Positions 8,893 through 18,084 are shown, numbered from the stretch's first letter. The stretch: DNA of 43,597 bases from an uncultured Methanomicrobiales archaeon (GCA_903819595.1 CAIJED010000264.1:1-43597); one strand, 5' to 3'. Numbers and translations are program-made. The notes: a model not told the origin generated them from the sequence alone.

Positions 8893-9717
8893 TCAGGATC
8901 CGGTATACAGGAGTTTTCTCACGATCTCGACAACTTCACTCACGTTTTTCACTACATGCCCTGCAGTCTTATATAACTCGTCGGGTTTTCCTCCAGACTG
9001 TTCCTCTGTGAGGATTGCAATATCGGCTTTTTTCATTGCACACAGGTCGTTGATGCTGTCACCGACCATGACCACCTTATCGAATTCGCACTGGAGGTCT
9101 GATACGATCTGTGCCTTCATGGAAGGTGTCGCCACCCCGTACACACGGTCACGCGGAATCCCCAGGTAATCTGCCATCCGTTCGAGTTTAGCGACCCGGT
9201 CACCAGATGCGATGTACGTGGGGACCCCCATCCTGTGAAGGGTGGATATGGCTTCTTTGGCCCCCTCAAATGGTCGTCCGCCGGTGGTAATCGTAAACTC
9301 AATGCCTGGTAATGCCATGTTCAGGATGACCCCGCTGTTCATGGTTACCACCGCTTCGCGGCTGCAATTTCTCCATACATCACGAATACACTGCTGGAGG
9401 TCGCCAACCGTTGCATGGGTGTCATTATACAGAGTATCGCCCACCTCCTCCGCAGCGACGACCTTCCTCGTGCAACTAATACCAAACCCGATATTGCCCT
9501 CAACCAGGAACTCCGACAGAAGTTTACCCGGAGGCATGTCCATGACCTCCCTCGAATGGAGGTGCATCACGACAAGTACACGTTCAGGAGAACTGAAGGT
9601 AAGCATCGTGGTTTCAATACCGGGTAACAGCAGGTTGTTAAGCACATCCTTTGCCACCCGGTACGTATGGAGCAGGGTTCCGGCACTATCGAAGACTACC
9701 GCGACTGACGTTGCAAT
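8893..9717 (-). CDS. HAD superfamily protein, soluble P-type-ATPase-like phosphohydrolase
   Basis: HAD-fold enzyme with nucleophile motif VFDSAGTLL, motif II SGD near residue 175, lysine motif KAQIVSDL and motif IV VGDSINDLCAMKKADIAI. The second position of motif I is Ala, not Asp, as in P-type ATPase-like or phosphonatase-like HADs, so a simple phosphatase is unlikely. The first GTG (9657) would cut off the nucleophile Asp, so translation must begin upstream. In that frame an in-frame TGA directly precedes ATT at 9717, which gives the N-terminus (I/M)ATSVAVVFDSAGTLL. No ATG, GTG or TTG is available, so ATT initiation, or a sequence error, is implied. Substrate unknown. It lies between the MCR operon and the RuBisCO genes and is divergent from the latter. 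Confidence 0.8.
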   Translation of the reverse strand: MATSVAVVFDSAGTLLHTYRVAKDVLNNLLLPGIETTMLTFSSPERVLVVMHLHSREVMDMPPGKLLSEFLVEGNIGFGISCTRKVVAAEEVGDTLYNDTHATVGDLQQCIRDVWRNCSREAVVTMNSGVILNMALPGIEFTITTGGRPFEGAKEAISTLHRMGVPTYIASGDRVAKLERMADYLGIPRDRVYGVATPSMKAQIVSDLQCEFDKVVMVGDSINDLCAMKKADIAILTEEQSGGKPDELYKTAGHVVKNVSEVVEIVRKLLYTGS

Positions 9718-9765
9718 TCACTCCCCATAAACTCTTTCTACTTATTTATCCTTGAATGAAGTTAG

Positions 9766-10722
9766 ATGGTCCTTACTGATACCGCAGACAAGATAAAGAG
9801 CATGGAGATCAGAGGGGCAGGGCGGATTGCCAGGGCGGCCGCGCTTGCATTATCGGAGCATGCGGGATCCATTGAGTCGACGGATATTGCCTCATTTTCC
9901 AATGAGATGAAGCGTGCTGCGGACCTTATCGCAGGGACAAGGCCAACCGCTGTCTCGCTACCGAATGCAGTAAATATTGTCATGGCGTCAATGGCCCAGG
10001 CGACGACCGTGGCTGAAGCAAAAATGGCGATTGGTTCAAAAGCATTTGAGTTTGTTCAGTCCTCAAAAAATGCGGTTGAACGCATCGGAAAAATCGGGGC
10101 ACGCAATATAAGGGACGGGGATGTCGTCCTCACCCACTGCAATTCAGAGGCTGCACTCGCATGTCTTATCGAGGCCCGGAGGAGTGGTAAGGATTTTACA
10201 GTTTTCGCAACGGAAGTCAGGCCAAGGAACCAGGGACTTCTCACCATTCGCGTGCTTAATGAAGCTGGAATTAAAACGAATTTTATTGTTGATTCTGCAG
10301 TTAGATCGTTTATCAACGAGATTGACCTGGTGATCACCGGTGCAGATGCGATAACAGTAAACGGTGCCGTGGTCAACAAGATTGGAACCTCTCAGATTGC
10401 ACTTGCGGCACATGAAGCACGGACGAATTTCATCGTGGCCGCAGAAACCTACAAATTTGCACCACGGACAATCCTCGGCGAGCAGGTCGAGATCGAAGAA
10501 CGTCCTGCTAGTGAAGTGCTCCCGGACGAGATGGCGAAAAACCTCCCGTATGTAACGGTACGGAACCCGGTGTTCGATGTGACCCCTGCAGAGTACGTCG
10601 ACCTGATTATTACTGAATCAGGTGCGATTCCACCGCAGATGGCCTATATTATCATTCGGGATTACCTCGGCTGGGACATATCTGAATTTGGAAAGGAATT
10701 TGATATAGACCACCATGATTAG
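9766..10722 (+). CDS. Ribose 1,5-bisphosphate isomerase (eIF2B-related)
   Basis: 318 residues, family related to eIF2B alpha/beta/delta and methylthioribose-1-phosphate isomerase. It converts ribose 1,5-bisphosphate to ribulose 1,5-bisphosphate, the RuBisCO substrate. Visible motifs: GDVVLTHCNSEAA with Cys125, FATEVRPRNQG, TGADAITVNGAVVNKIGT with Asp194, and YKFAPRTILGEQVEIEERP. Cys125 and Asp194 match the catalytic Cys/Asp pair proposed for the Thermococcus enzyme. The RuBisCO start overlaps or abuts its stop, confirming the role. No clear ribosome binding site precedes ATG 9766, so the message may be leaderless, with a TATA-like TTATTTAT nearby. A translation factor role is unlikely given the neighbour. 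Confidence 0.92.
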   Translation: MVLTDTADKIKSMEIRGAGRIARAAALALSEHAGSIESTDIASFSNEMKRAADLIAGTRPTAVSLPNAVNIVMASMAQATTVAEAKMAIGSKAFEFVQSSKNAVERIGKIGARNIRDGDVVLTHCNSEAALACLIEARRSGKDFTVFATEVRPRNQGLLTIRVLNEAGIKTNFIVDSAVRSFINEIDLVITGADAITVNGAVVNKIGTSQIALAAHEARTNFIVAAETYKFAPRTILGEQVEIEERPASEVLPDEMAKNLPYVTVRNPVFDVTPAEYVDLIITESGAIPPQMAYIIIRDYLGWDISEFGKEFDIDHHD

Positions 10723-10735
10723 GAGAGAAACAAGC

Positions 10736-11935
10736 ATGTCAGATGTCATTGCATCATACTACTTCAGGCCAAGGGGAGACACCACTCCGGAAGAAGCTGC
10801 ACAAGCCCTTGCCGATGAGGAGACCACCGGTACGTGGACCGGCGTAACAACACGAATGGAATATGTGAAACGCCTCGACGGGGCCGTTCTTGATGTTAAA
10901 CCTTCAGGAAATGGATATATTGCTCGGATCAGTTATCCTGCGGATGTGTTTGAGCCGGGTAATGTTCCACAGTACCTGTCGGTCGTTGCAGGGAATCTCT
11001 TTGGCCTCTCGAGGCTGGAAGTCGTGAGGTTCCTTGATTTTTCACTTCCGGATCAGCTCGTCCCGTTCAGGGGGCCAAAATACGGGATCGTGGGTATAAG
11101 GCAGATGATGGGTACGACGAAGCGGCCTCATATCGGGACCATCATAAAACCTAAAGTGGGGCTCACACCGGATGACACCGCCTCCGTCGCCTACCAGTCA
11201 GCGATTGGCGGGATTGATCTCATTAAGGATGATGAGACCCTTACCGACCAGAAATTCTGCCCTATTGAGGAACGGGTGCCGAAAGTGATGGCAAAACTCG
11301 AGGAGGCAAGGGAGGAGACCGGGCACCAGGTCCTTTATGCGGTCAATATTACCACACGTGGGGACCAGATCGTCGAGCGTGCGGAACATGCCATAGCACT
11401 CGGGGCAAACATGATCATGATCGACGTGATTACTGCCGGGTTCGGTGCACTTCAGGCACTAGGGGAAGCGTCGGGAATCCGGGTTCCGATTCATGTCCAC
11501 CGGACAATGCATGCGGCAATGACAAGAAATCCCGAACATGGCATCGCAATGCGGCCCCTCGCACGGCTGGTACGGATGCTGGGAGGGGACCAGCTGCATA
11601 CTGGTACCGTAAGTGGAAAGATGGCACACGCCGCGGAAGAGGTAACTGGTGATAACCGGGTACTGACCGAACCGGCATTTGGAATGAAACAGACATTTCC
11701 TGTGTCAAGCGGGGGTCTCCACCCTGGCAAGGTGGAGATGGAGCTCTCAACGCTAGGTACTGACATTATCCTCCAGGCCGGTGGGGGTATTCATGGGCAT
11801 CCTTCAGGAACTGCAGCCGGTGCCCGGGCTATGCGGCAGGCTGTAGATGCATTCATGGCTGGGATCCCGGTCCGGGAATATGCAAAGGATCATTTCGAGC
11901 TGGAGCAGGCACTCAGGTTATGGGGTACCGCCTGA
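10736..11935 (+). CDS. rbcL: Form III ribulose-bisphosphate carboxylase
   Basis: About 399 residues. Carboxylates ribulose 1,5-bisphosphate to two 3-phosphoglycerates, either in AMP/nucleoside breakdown or in the reductive hexulose-phosphate cycle reported in Methanospirillum. Active site elements are all present: TTGTWTGV near 31-37, GTIIKPKVGL (Lys138), GGIDLIKDDETL with carbamylated Lys164 plus Asp166 and Glu167, HVHRTMHAAMTRN, GGDQLHTGTVSGKM (loop 6 Lys), SSGGLHPG and QAGGGIHGHPSG. ATG 10736 is preceded by AGGAGA at the right spacing. An upstream ATG at 10715 lies inside the isomerase gene and is less likely. No small subunit is present, as expected for form III. Confidence 0.95.
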   Translation: MSDVIASYYFRPRGDTTPEEAAQALADEETTGTWTGVTTRMEYVKRLDGAVLDVKPSGNGYIARISYPADVFEPGNVPQYLSVVAGNLFGLSRLEVVRFLDFSLPDQLVPFRGPKYGIVGIRQMMGTTKRPHIGTIIKPKVGLTPDDTASVAYQSAIGGIDLIKDDETLTDQKFCPIEERVPKVMAKLEEAREETGHQVLYAVNITTRGDQIVERAEHAIALGANMIMIDVITAGFGALQALGEASGIRVPIHVHRTMHAAMTRNPEHGIAMRPLARLVRMLGGDQLHTGTVSGKMAHAAEEVTGDNRVLTEPAFGMKQTFPVSSGGLHPGKVEMELSTLGTDIILQAGGGIHGHPSGTAAGARAMRQAVDAFMAGIPVREYAKDHFELEQALRLWGTA

Positions 11936-11955
11936 TTTCCAGGGAGGTGCATACC

Positions 11956-12777
11956 GTGGAGATAGAATTTACAAAGTTACATGGCAATGGAAATGATTTC
12001 ATCCTGGTCGATGAGTACGAACAGGTGGTAATTCCGGACCTGATGAAGGGAGATTTTGCTGAATCATTTTGCGATCGGCATTTTGGTATCGGGGCCGACG
12101 GTGTACTCTACCTTTCAAAAGCGAAATCTACAGGCGATCTGATAATGCGCCTGTTTCAGCCGGATAAAAGTGAAGCTGAAATGTGTGGAAACGGGATCCG
12201 CTGTTTCGCAAAATATGCGTATGATCGTGCTCTTATCGGGGAGAACTGCGTCATCGAAACACCGGCAGGCCTGTTGCCCGTTCAAATGAACTATACTGGA
12301 GAAGATTTTATGGCAAAAGTCCTGATGCCGGAACCGAACTTTGAGAGGAAAGACATACCGGCAACCGGCACTGGTGTATATAATGAGCAGATCGGTCAAT
12401 ATGAAGTGTTTGCGGTGAATACGGGAGTTCCACACGCCGTCATTTTTGTCCCGTCGGTGGCAGCAGTGGATATTGCCTTGGAATCACCAGGGATCCGGCA
12501 CCACGAGACTTTCACTGCCGGTGCGAATGTAAACTTTGTCGAAAAGACCGGGATTGATGCGATACGGATACGGACATTTGAGAGGGGTATTGAAGATGAG
12601 ACCCTGTCCTGCGGGACCGGTGCCACCGCATGTGCCGCCGTGGCGCACAAGCTCGGGTATGCGGGAGTCACCATCCATGTGGATACAGAAGGAGGTCCCC
12701 TGAATATCTACCTTGGAAAGGACACGTTTATGGAAGGTCCTGCAAGTACGGTGTTCACCGGGACCATCAAATTCTGA
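11956..12777 (+). CDS. dapF: Diaminopimelate epimerase
   Basis: 273 residues. Converts LL- to meso-diaminopimelate for lysine synthesis. Both catalytic cysteines are present: Cys77 in EAEMCGNGIRCFAKY and Cys219 in DETLSCGTGATACAA. The N-terminal FTKLHGNGNDFILVDE and RHFGIGADGVLYL are standard. GTG 11956 sits just after GGGAGGTG, so I prefer it to an ATG at 11920 inside the RuBisCO gene. It follows rbcL by 20 bases and is likely cotranscribed, although lysine synthesis has no direct link to RuBisCO. A T6 run follows the stop. Confidence 0.95.
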   Translation: MEIEFTKLHGNGNDFILVDEYEQVVIPDLMKGDFAESFCDRHFGIGADGVLYLSKAKSTGDLIMRLFQPDKSEAEMCGNGIRCFAKYAYDRALIGENCVIETPAGLLPVQMNYTGEDFMAKVLMPEPNFERKDIPATGTGVYNEQIGQYEVFAVNTGVPHAVIFVPSVAAVDIALESPGIRHHETFTAGANVNFVEKTGIDAIRIRTFERGIEDETLSCGTGATACAAVAHKLGYAGVTIHVDTEGGPLNIYLGKDTFMEGPASTVFTGTIKF

Positions 12778-12783
12778 TTTTTT
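12778..12783 (+). terminator. T-run after dapF
   Basis: Six T residues directly follow the dapF stop, consistent with an archaeal oligo-T terminator for the isomerase-rbcL-dapF transcript. Confidence 0.4.
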
Positions 12784-12899
12784 CTAAACTCCGGGTATAC
12801 GGATACTCAACATATTGGAGATACGATGCAACCCCACCATCTACCCGGGGTTCTGACTAGTTAAATCAACTCTGCATAAAAGAAAGAACGCAGGATCCA

Positions 12900-13556
12900 A
12901 TGCCCGGTAAACCTGTGCTCCTTGAATCGCCACCAGGAAAGCGACTTTTTGTGATCCATGTTGCGATCGCGTCGTTCATGGGTACCCTTGATTACACCAT
13001 TGTGAACCTCGAACTCCCCGTAATCGCTGATTACCCTGGTATCAGCATTACTCTCGTCTCATGGATCCCGATCGCACACCTGTGGATGCTTGCGTCAGTT
13101 CTCACTTGCATTCGGACACTTTGCTGACATTCATGGCTACCGGAACCTGTACGTTGCGGCGTTCGCGGTATTGACGCTTGCTTCGTTCCTTTGTGCTACT
13201 TCCCCTTCTATCCAGGTACTAATCGCAAGCCGCGTCAACCAGGGGCTTGGGGCAGCGATGCTCCAGGCAATTAGGGGGTGATGATCGTCATCTATCTACC
13301 CATGCGGATATGGGGGTGGGCATCGGGCATGTTCTTAACGTTCGCTGTCATCGGAGTCGCCAGCTTCTCGATGGTTTTTCTGCTGGTATCAGGAACTGTA
13401 TCTGCAGAAGGTGTATTTGCTCCCGGCCAGCCGGATGACGGATTCCATGCCGCATTCCTTTTCGGATTTGCGATCTCTTTCGTCGTCCTCGTAACAGCAA
13501 TATTTTCACGCGGGAAGAAGGAAGAGGCAGACCAGGGCATGGACAACCATGGATGA
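12900..13556 (+). pseudogene. Decayed MFS drug transporter (EmrB/QacA type)
   Basis: Three reading frames carry successive pieces of a 14-helix major facilitator. 12900-13127 encodes the start and helices 1-2 (HVAIASFMGTLDYTIVNLEL). Near 13095 the frame shifts and continues with FGHFADIHGYR, the MFS motif A, and helices 3-4 to a stop at 13281 (GAAMLQAIRG). 13278-13556 then encodes what reads as the C-terminal helices and a charged tail (FSRGKKEEADQG). The middle of the protein, some 300 residues or more, is missing. The start has a TATA-like GCATAAAAG and AGGA. With a frameshift and a large internal deletion, the gene cannot make a working transporter. Confidence 0.85.
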
Positions 13557-13634
13557 GAATGGTCACCGTTTAACTTCACAACACGTGAAAATGTCCCGGA
13601 CGTGATAGATTTCCCGTCTGTTCATGTCAGAAGA

Positions 13635-13680
13635 CGTTCCATCTTGCGGTAAGATGAACGCATGGTAACAGCGTTAACGC
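13635..13680. repeat. Bulged hairpin and perfect palindrome between convergent genes
   Basis: 13635-13660 can fold as CGTT-C-CATCTT, loop GCGGT, AAGATG-AACG: ten base pairs with one bulged C. Ten bases further, 13671-13680 is the perfect palindrome GCGTTAACGC. Both lie between the MFS remnant (plus) and radB (minus). A transcript end structure or a protein binding site are the likely options; the sequence alone does not decide. Confidence 0.5.
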
Positions 13681-13708
13681 CATGGGGTACTGAATGATGG
13701 AGTCTGAT

Positions 13709-14416
13709 TCAATGGTCTTCCGATTTTGGCGGCTGTTCCAGTGAAGGTTCCTTTACGTTTTGTATACCTGGCCCGGTGATCACGAAATAAAAGAAATTTC
13801 CTGCAGGGAGTGAGCGGTGTTTTATGAGAGTTGCACGGCGCACCGTTCCCTGTTCCCGGTTGAATCGGATTATTGTCTTCGAGATATGTTCGAGTGCCGT
13901 GCCCCCAAGACCCGAGTAGACATTTTTTGCCATGTCCATGTAGACCTGATTGGTCACGACGACCGGGATTCGGTATCGTTTTGCAAAACCAAGGAGGAGG
14001 ACGATTTGCCGGGTGAGTTTCTGCATGGCGTCCCGTCCCTTCTCAAGATTTGTCCGGTAGAGTGCCGTAGCAGAATCCACGATGACCAGGCCGACGTTCC
14101 GGGTCCGCACCACGGTATCCAACCCGGCGATCATGACCCCCTGCTGGTCGAAATCGGTTGGTTCGTAAATGTACAGGTGCTCGGCAAGAGTTGCGGCATT
14201 TTCACCGGCGATCTGCCGGAACCGTTCGATGGAGAAACCCTCTGTATCAATGAAAACGACGGATTTCCCTGATACAAGACAGTTAACTGCGGCGAGAATG
14301 CAGGCAGAACTTTTCCCGCTTGCCGGTTCCCCAAAGAACTGGGTGATGGTCCCAGGTTCAAGTCCCCCGTTCAGTAACTGGTCTAGGTCAGGGCTGCCAC
14401 TCGGTATTTTCCCCAT
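13709..14416 (-). CDS. radB: DNA repair and recombination protein RadB
   Basis: 235 residues, a RecA-fold paralogue of archaeal RadA that lacks the N-terminal helix-hairpin-helix domain. Walker A is GEPASGKSS (about 29-37), Walker B region NVGLVIVDSATALYR, with VVVTNQVYMD and GGTALEHISKTIIRF further on. RadB binds DNA and assists RadA in homologous recombination. I start it at ATG 14416 (MGKIPSGSPDLDQLL), with AGGTGA about 11 bases upstream; the frame is open further up, but that part reads through larC and has no family similarity. It overlaps the 3' end of larC by 29 bases, so the two are cotranscribed. Confidence 0.92.
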   Translation of the reverse strand: MGKIPSGSPDLDQLLNGGLEPGTITQFFGEPASGKSSACILAAVNCLVSGKSVVFIDTEGFSIERFRQIAGENAATLAEHLYIYEPTDFDQQGVMIAGLDTVVRTRNVGLVIVDSATALYRTNLEKGRDAMQKLTRQIVLLLGFAKRYRIPVVVTNQVYMDMAKNVYSGLGGTALEHISKTIIRFNREQGTVRRATLIKHRSLPAGNFFYFVITGPGIQNVKEPSLEQPPKSEDH

Positions 14417-15617
14417 GTCCACTGGCATCACCTGCCGCAGATCCCGGGAGGGTCTTCCAGGCATGTTCCTCAATACGTCGGATGAGTTCTCTTGCTGGGA
14501 GTCCCAGTTTTTGGGCCTGGCCCTGTGCTTCATCAAATTCAGCCTTCAGTGTGTAACACCGGTCCCCCACCCACCCGTACTTTACCGGGACTTCAATCAC
14601 CGTCCCCTGGATATCAAGCCGGACCTTCTCAATTGTGCGCATCGCAATAAAACGGTGGACTGAAGGAGTGCAGCGGACACCGAGCGTCCCAAGTTCCGAG
14701 GCCATCACTCCCGCAAGTCGTGCAGAATCCTCTTCCCTGCAGATCACCCGGGCGAGATAGCCGCCACGGCCCTTTTTCATGATGCAGGGGATCGCACTGG
14801 CATCCCGTGCACCCGCCTTCATGAGCACCGAGATGGCGTTCCCGATGATCTCTCCGGTGACGTCATCAACATTCGTCTCCAGCACATCAACGAAATCCGG
14901 ATTTAATTCATCGGTTTTCTCGAACAAAGTTGCCCGCAGGACATTTGGAATACCGGGGGGATCCCGGCTTCCTGCACCATATCCGATACCGGAAACGTTC
15001 ACCGGGCCAATTCGCTCCAGGCTTATCGTTTCAAATTCTGAAAGGAGCGCTGCCCCGGTTGGTGTGCATAGTTCACCGTCCGCCGGGGTTCCAAGCTTGC
15101 ATGTGAGTCCTGATGCTTTTAGTACTGCCATCGTCGCGGGGGCCGGGACTGGCATCATTCCATGGTCCCCTTTCACCATCCCGCCACCGACTGCGACAGG
15201 TGTTACGGCAACACCATCCGGTTTAAGGAGGTCCAGGGCGGTGCAGGCACCAATTACATCTGCAATCGCATCATCGGCACCAACTTCGTGAAAGTGGGTC
15301 CGGTCCCCGTGGACGGATTGTTCTGCGTCTGATATCCTCCGGAATACCCGTACCGCCATCCTGATGGCAGGTTCAGGTGCCTGGGCATTCTTAATCCGTG
15401 TGATGACTTCCTCAAGTGTCCGGGAACATGGTGTTGCATGGGTCTCTACCCGGATCGCCTGTATACCTGCCCGGTTGACGATAGAAAAAGAAGGGTCTGT
15501 AACAACCGAACGCATCGCATCTGCCACAGTATCCTTGTCTGCACCAAGAGAGAGCAGGGCACCGGTGACCATGTCCCCGGCGGCACCATGGAACGGTTCA
15601 AAGAGGAGATATCGCAT
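14388..15617 (-). CDS. larC: Nickel pincer cofactor biosynthesis protein LarC (DUF111)
   Basis: 409 residues. LarC family proteins insert nickel, in a CTP-dependent step, into the pincer nucleotide cofactor of lactate racemase. Recognised from LLFEPFHGAAGDMVTGALL at the N-terminus, THFHEVGADDAIADVIGA, VAVGGGMVKGDHGMMPVPAPA, TPTGAALLSEF, and the C-terminal LETNVDDVTGEIIG. His and Asp residues in these motifs are plausible nickel ligands. ATG 15617 starts the family-typical MRYLLFEP; a longer frame exists but is unsupported. No larA or larB is in the window, so the target may be another Ni enzyme or a LarA-like protein elsewhere. Confidence 0.9.
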   Translation of the reverse strand: MRYLLFEPFHGAAGDMVTGALLSLGADKDTVADAMRSVVTDPSFSIVNRAGIQAIRVETHATPCSRTLEEVITRIKNAQAPEPAIRMAVRVFRRISDAEQSVHGDRTHFHEVGADDAIADVIGACTALDLLKPDGVAVTPVAVGGGMVKGDHGMMPVPAPATMAVLKASGLTCKLGTPADGELCTPTGAALLSEFETISLERIGPVNVSGIGYGAGSRDPPGIPNVLRATLFEKTDELNPDFVDVLETNVDDVTGEIIGNAISVLMKAGARDASAIPCIMKKGRGGYLARVICREEDSARLAGVMASELGTLGVRCTPSVHRFIAMRTIEKVRLDIQGTVIEVPVKYGWVGDRCYTLKAEFDEAQGQAQKLGLPARELIRRIEEHAWKTLPGSAAGDASGHGENTEWQP

Positions 15618-15630
15618 GATTCTAACAGTA

Positions 15631-15640
15631 CATATAAATT
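15631..15640 (+). promoter_or_regulatory. TATA box of the VAT/Cdc48 gene
   Basis: CATATAAATT has its centre about 28 bases ahead of ATG 15664, and no ribosome binding site is visible before that ATG. This spacing predicts a leaderless or nearly leaderless message. The element is only 14 bases from the divergent larC start. Confidence 0.55.
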
Positions 15641-15663
15641 CCCGCATATATGATCTTTCTGGG

Positions 15664-18084
15664 ATGCCTGAAATTCACCTGAAAGTGGACAGTGCCTACC
15701 CTGGTGACCAGGGGGGCGGAAAGGCCAGGCTCGACCCGGAGACGATGCTGTTTTTAAAAATCTCTCCCGGTGACCTTGTGGCTATTGAAGGAAAGCGAAG
15801 GACTGTGGTGAAAGTATGGCGTGCACTGCTCGAAGACTGGAACCAGCATAAAGTCAGGATCGATAATTTTTCACGGACGAATGCCGGGGTCAGTATCGGG
15901 GACACCATAAAGATCTCAAGCCTTAAAGAAGAGATCGAGGCAAAAAGAGTCTTATTAGCACCCCCTGAAGACCTTCCCAAGAATATCCAGGTCTCGAATA
16001 ACCCCCACGTCGTCAACAGCCTGATCGATTTTCCTGTGGTAAAGAATGATCAAATCCCGATCATGGTGGGCCTGCCCTTTATCCAGCCCCAGATTGTTGC
16101 CTATAAAGTGGTCGATATTGAGCCGGAACAGGCCGTTATCATTACAAAAAATACGATTATTGAGTTCTCTGAAATGCCGGCGGCAGGATTCGAAGGGTTG
16201 AAACGGGTTTCTTACGAAGATATCGGGGGCCTTAAAGATGAGCTCCAGCGCCTGCGGGAGACAATTGAGCTCCCGATGCGTCACCCGGAACTATTTCAGA
16301 AGCTCGGGATAGAACCCCCGAAAGGGGTACTGTTATACGGCCCCCCCGGGACCGGGAAAACGCTGATTGCCAAGGCCGTTGCAAGCGAGAGTGGGGCCCA
16401 CTTTATCTCAATCGCCGGTCCGGAAGTGATCTCAAAGTATTACGGGGAGAGTGAACAGCGGCTCCGCGAGGTATTTGAAGAGGCCCGGCAAAATGCCCCG
16501 TCGATCATATTTATCGATGAACTGGACTCAATTACCCCAAGAAGGGAAGAAGTGACCGGGGAGGTCGAACGGAGGGTCGTTGCACAGCTGTTAACAATGA
16601 TGGACGGTCTCGAGGAACGGGGACAGGTAGTCGTCATCGGCGCGACGAACCGGATCGATGCGGTAGATCCAGCATTGAGAAGGCCCGGGAGGTTTGACCG
16701 GGAGATCGAGATCGGTGTCCCAAGTGAGCTTGACCGTATTGAGATTATGAAGATCCACACCCGTGGGATGCCGCTTGCTGAGGATGTGAAGCTCGAGGAC
16801 CTTTCACAGCAGACCCACGGGTTTGTGGGCGCTGACCTGGCAGCGCTCGCACGTGAGGCAGCTATCCGGGCGCTCCGCCGGTACCTCCCCCACATCGATC
16901 TGGATGCAAAGGAGATCCCGTCTGAGATCCTCGATACACTTCACGTAAAGGCTGCAGACTTCAGGGGTGCTCTTCGTGACGTCAGCCCGAGTGCGATGCG
17001 GGAAGTCATTGTTGAAGTATCCCATATCAGGTGGCAGGATATTGGTGGGCTTGACGCAGCCAAGGAGGAAGTCCGGGAGACCGTTGAATATCCGTTAACT
17101 GACCGGCAGCGGTTTGATGACCTCGGGATCCAGCCCCCGAAGGGGGTACTGCTATACGGGCCCCCCGGGACAGGGAAAACGCTGATTGCCAAGGCAGTTG
17201 CCAATGAGAGCGGTGCCAATTTCATTGCAATCAGGGGGCCGCAATTGCTCTCGAAATACTGGGGGGAAAGTGAACGGGCAGTCCGTGAGATTTTCAAGAA
17301 GGCCCGGCAGGTAGCGCCGGCCATTATATTTTTCGATGAGATGGATGCCATTGTCCCACACCGCGGGGCAAACCAGAACTCCCATCTCCTGGACAGTGTC
17401 CTGAATCAGATCCTCACTGAAATTGATGGGTTACTGGAATCAAAAGATGTCATTATCATGGGAGCGACAAACCGCCCGGACATGATAGACCCGGCACTGC
17501 TCAGGGCCGGAAGGTTTGACCGCCTGGTGTATATCGGTGAGCCAGGTCTTTTAGACCGGCAGAAAATTCTTACAATCTATCTCCTGCAGATGCCGGTCGA
17601 AGGATCCGTGCTGTATGAAGTTATTAATATCACGGATGGCCTTGATGAACCGGCAATTGAATTCCTGATTGAAAAAATGGGCACCAGACAAACGGTTACC
17701 CTCGGTGAGATACGCGCAATTGTTGAGTCCATCGAGAACAAAGAACGGGCGTCACTCGATCGGGGAACACGACGGAAACTCCTGTGGGAAATGATGAAAC
17801 AGAACGGGCTCTCCTTTGAAGATCAGAATTTGCAGGAATTTATTCATCAACTGGCGATAATGACTGAAGGTTATGTGGGATCAGACCTTGAGCTTCTGTG
17901 CCGTGAAGCAGGGATGCTCGCACTCCGGGAGAATAGCAGCGTTGTCGCACTGAAACATTTTGAACTGGCCAAGCAAAAAATTCACCCGACAATGAACCAG
18001 AATATCAGGGAATGGTATAAAAGGATCCAGGATTCTTTCAAAGGCGGCCTGCCGAAGGAAGGGCAGCCCCCTGAATACCAGTAA
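15664..18084 (+). CDS. VAT/Cdc48 AAA+ unfoldase with an insertion in D2
   Basis: 806 residues. Unfolds proteins, feeding the proteasome or dismantling complexes. Order: double-psi barrel N-domain (1-180), D1 with GPPGTGKT (226-233), Walker [10 protein letters not shown], arginine fingers in [10 protein letters not shown]2 with GPPGTGKT (499-506), [19 protein letters not shown]. In D1 the step from [13 protein letters not shown] to [16 protein letters not shown] is short. In D2 the matching step from LQMPVEG to [16 protein letters not shown] contains about 70 extra charged helical residues (about 651-720). The C-terminus ends EYQ, with Tyr in the penultimate place as in proteasome-docking HbYX tails but lacking the hydrophobic residue. 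The frame is open upstream of 15664 only because it runs antisense to larC. Confidence 0.95.
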   Translation: MPEIHLKVDSAYPGDQGGGKARLDPETMLFLKISPGDLVAIEGKRRTVVKVWRALLEDWNQHKVRIDNFSRTNAGVSIGDTIKISSLKEEIEAKRVLLAPPEDLPKNIQVSNNPHVVNSLIDFPVVKNDQIPIMVGLPFIQPQIVAYKVVDIEPEQAVIITKNTIIEFSEMPAAGFEGLKRVSYEDIGGLKDELQRLRETIELPMRHPELFQKLGIEPPKGVLLYGPPGTGKTLIAKAVASESGAHFISIAGPEVISKYYGESEQRLREVFEEARQNAPSIIFIDELDSITPRREEVTGEVERRVVAQLLTMMDGLEERGQVVVIGATNRIDAVDPALRRPGRFDREIEIGVPSELDRIEIMKIHTRGMPLAEDVKLEDLSQQTHGFVGADLAALAREAAIRALRRYLPHIDLDAKEIPSEILDTLHVKAADFRGALRDVSPSAMREVIVEVSHIRWQDIGGLDAAKEEVRETVEYPLTDRQRFDDLGIQPPKGVLLYGPPGTGKTLIAKAVANESGANFIAIRGPQLLSKYWGESERAVREIFKKARQVAPAIIFFDEMDAIVPHRGANQNSHLLDSVLNQILTEIDGLLESKDVIIMGATNRPDMIDPALLRAGRFDRLVYIGEPGLLDRQKILTIYLLQMPVEGSVLYEVINITDGLDEPAIEFLIEKMGTRQTVTLGEIRAIVESIENKERASLDRGTRRKLLWEMMKQNGLSFEDQNLQEFIHQLAIMTEGYVGSDLELLCREAGMLALRENSSVVALKHFELAKQKIHPTMNQNIREWYKRIQDSFKGGLPKEGQPPEYQ

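Noticed and set aside
15364-15663. Long in-frame extension upstream of VAT/Cdc48
   Set aside because: It is antisense to the 5' end of larC and has no similarity to the Cdc48 N-domain, which begins at ATG 15664 after a well-placed TATA box.
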